From Paraburkholderia sp. CNPSo 3274 (GTDB lineage: Bacteria > Pseudomonadota > Gammaproteobacteria > Burkholderiales > Burkholderiaceae), in the NCBI RefSeq assembly GCF_024206475.1, contig NZ_JAMBPR010000011.1, forward strand, positions 92,985-156,984: DNA of 64,000 nucleotides, read 5' to 3'. Below are positions 63,105 through 64,000 of this stretch, one piece after another (the stretch's first letter is position 1; each line of letters opens with the position of its first letter). The notes beneath the pieces were generated by a model. That model saw only the letters and a list, made by a program, of their open reading frames with translations. It made no database searches and had not been told where the DNA came from. The translations under genes and the position numbers were made by a program.

Positions 63105-63461
63105 ATGTCGCGACATCACGACATGCCGGAAGGCGTGCCGGTTGGCAATGGTCACCGTATCAGCCCAGCCGAATTTCTGCTGATGGCAGGCTTTCTCGCC
63201 TACCGCGCCCCGCTCGCGTCGGTCGATGCCCGCGCGGCGGCCCGGCGTATTCTCGATGCGGTTCTCAGCGCGGCGGCCGCGCACGGGTTTGCGGGTTCGG
63301 AAGCGCTCGAATCCATGATGGCGAGCGCCGAAAAGTCGGCAGATGTGCGCAGTCTCGCGGAGCAGGCCAGCGCTGCCGTTGGCGACACGTTCGCTTACAT
63401 GCAGGTGATTCGCGGTGCGGGCGTCGCGCTGGAAGCGGACCCTTATACGCTAGTCAATTGA
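63105..63461 (+). CDS. Hypothetical 118-residue protein
   Basis: A mostly helical, Ala-rich soluble protein (EFLLMAGFLAYRAPLASVDA, SEALESMMASAEKSADVRSL). GGGAGG lies six bases before ATG 63105; an ATG at 63036 would add a hydrophobic N terminus (LSVLYFLALAAAFTAL) and make it membrane-anchored. I do not recognise it. Confidence 0.55.
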   Translation: MSRHHDMPEGVPVGNGHRISPAEFLLMAGFLAYRAPLASVDARAAARRILDAVLSAAAAHGFAGSEALESMMASAEKSADVRSLAEQASAAVGDTFAYMQVIRGAGVALEADPYTLVN

Positions 63462-63522
63462 GACCAGGCGCGTTCCGGCACGCCGCCGCCTAACGCTACG
63501 CGGTGGGATGACGCGCAGTCAT

Positions 63523-64000
63523 TCAACTGTCAGGTGGCCGCGCCGGCACCTGCTGCCAGCCGCCTGGGCAGGTTTGCACATACGGGTAATAGGTCTGCGA
63601 CGCGACGCAGTAGTACCACACGCCGTACGGTGCCTCGCCACCCTGCCCGCCTTGCCCGCCGCCTTGCCCGTACTGCTCGTTTTGATCGTACATATTGGCG
63701 CCCCCGTACTGGGGCTCGGCCTGGCCCTGGCCTTGTTCGATCCACTGAGTGGGCTGCGAGAAGTCGCCGGAAACGTAGGGGTAGTAGACGCTCGCAATGT
63801 ACGGCGGATAGTAGTACGGATAGAACGGATAGCCGTAGATGAAGCCGGGGCCGAAGTAGAAGCCGACGCTCGCCGAACCGCAGCAGCCATACCAGCCGTG
63901 ACGGTAGCCGCCGTGATACCAGCCGTAGCCATGGTAGTAGCCGCCATGGTAGTAGCCGCCATGGTAATAACCGCCGTGATACCAGCCGCCGCCGTTATAG
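63523..64000 (-). CDS. 3' part of a Tyr/Gly-rich exported protein, cut by the window edge
   Basis: Reading the minus strand from 64000 gives an unbroken 158-codon frame to TGA at 63523-63525. It begins with repeats of YYHGG and continues Tyr/Gly/Pro-rich (FYFGPGFIYGYPFYPYYYP), then a Gln/Gly stretch, and ends VWYYCVASQTYYPYVQTCPGG-type followed by WQQVPA. That C-terminal Cys-containing motif is familiar from Burkholderia secreted or lipoprotein hypotheticals. The start lies outside the window. Confidence 0.7.
   Translation of the reverse strand, partial: YNGGGWYHGGYYHGGYYHGGYYHGYGWYHGGYRHGWYGCCGSASVGFYFGPGFIYGYPFYPYYYPPYIASVYYPYVSGDFSQPTQWIEQGQGQAEPQYGGANMYDQNEQYGQGGGQGGQGGEAPYGVWYYCVASQTYYPYVQTCPGGWQQVPARPPDS

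Overview
The window looks like a chromosomal stretch of a high-GC betaproteobacterium of the Burkholderiaceae (Paraburkholderia/Caballeronia/Burkholderia type). The pointers are the codon and GC composition, a radical SAM protein that reads as HpnJ of the hopanoid pathway, a sufBCDSU-T operon, an NtaA/SnaA-type monooxygenase, KUP and MHS transporters, and a palindromic intergenic repeat of a kind I associate with these genera. The genus assignment is inference; no rRNA or tRNA gene is visible. No CRISPR array and no intact insertion sequence was seen.

Layout. 0-10.4 kb is housekeeping and metabolic: kup, a hexapeptide acetyltransferase, a methyltransferase with a flavin monooxygenase, a frameshifted EamA exporter overlapping tail-to-tail with an alpha/beta hydrolase, LysR, MFS and isochorismatase-like genes. 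10.4-12 kb holds small membrane proteins and an ABC ATPase beside a truncated permease. 12-16.3 kb is a self-contained TonB-dependent uptake operon (receptor, ExbB, ExbD, TonB) behind a 40-bp palindromic, Zur-box-like operator. 16.4-18.7 kb contains an AraC fragment, a PLP-dependent dehydratase and a broken Qnr-like pentapeptide gene.

18.7-38.8 kb is the most interesting region. Five small genes encode peptides with one shared leader of exactly 26 residues ending in a double-glycine-type site. Around them are a C39 peptidase-containing ABC exporter with two cyclic-nucleotide-binding domains, a parvulin-type PPIase, an HlyD adaptor and a NodT-type outer-membrane factor. These form a complete type I secretion path that could cleave and export the peptides. 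A transmembrane Ser/Thr kinase, a PP2C phosphatase, a membrane-anchored double-FHA protein and a periplasmic FGE-fold protein recall the PpkA/PppA/Fha/TagR threonine-phosphorylation pathway of type VI secretion, yet no T6SS gene is present. The export operon ends in a GAFTGA-type sigma-54 activator, and I find -24/-12 sigma-54 promoters in front of three of the five peptide genes and of an LRAT-like enzyme gene. The picture is a sigma-54-controlled, phosphorylation-gated peptide secretion system; what the peptides do is unknown.

38.9-43.2 kb encodes a Tat-exported molybdenum hydroxylase, its 2Fe-2S subunit and a diheme c-type cytochrome, probably a periplasmic oxidation chain. Then come a PLD-like protein, a PilZ protein, an ECF sigma factor with a small membrane partner, an ABC exporter, an animal-type heme peroxidase, an MHS symporter and a secreted phosphoesterase. 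54.1-60.4 kb holds the suf Fe-S assembly operon on the minus strand. The right end has small hypothetical genes, hpnJ, and the 3' part of a Tyr/Gly-rich secreted protein cut by the window edge.
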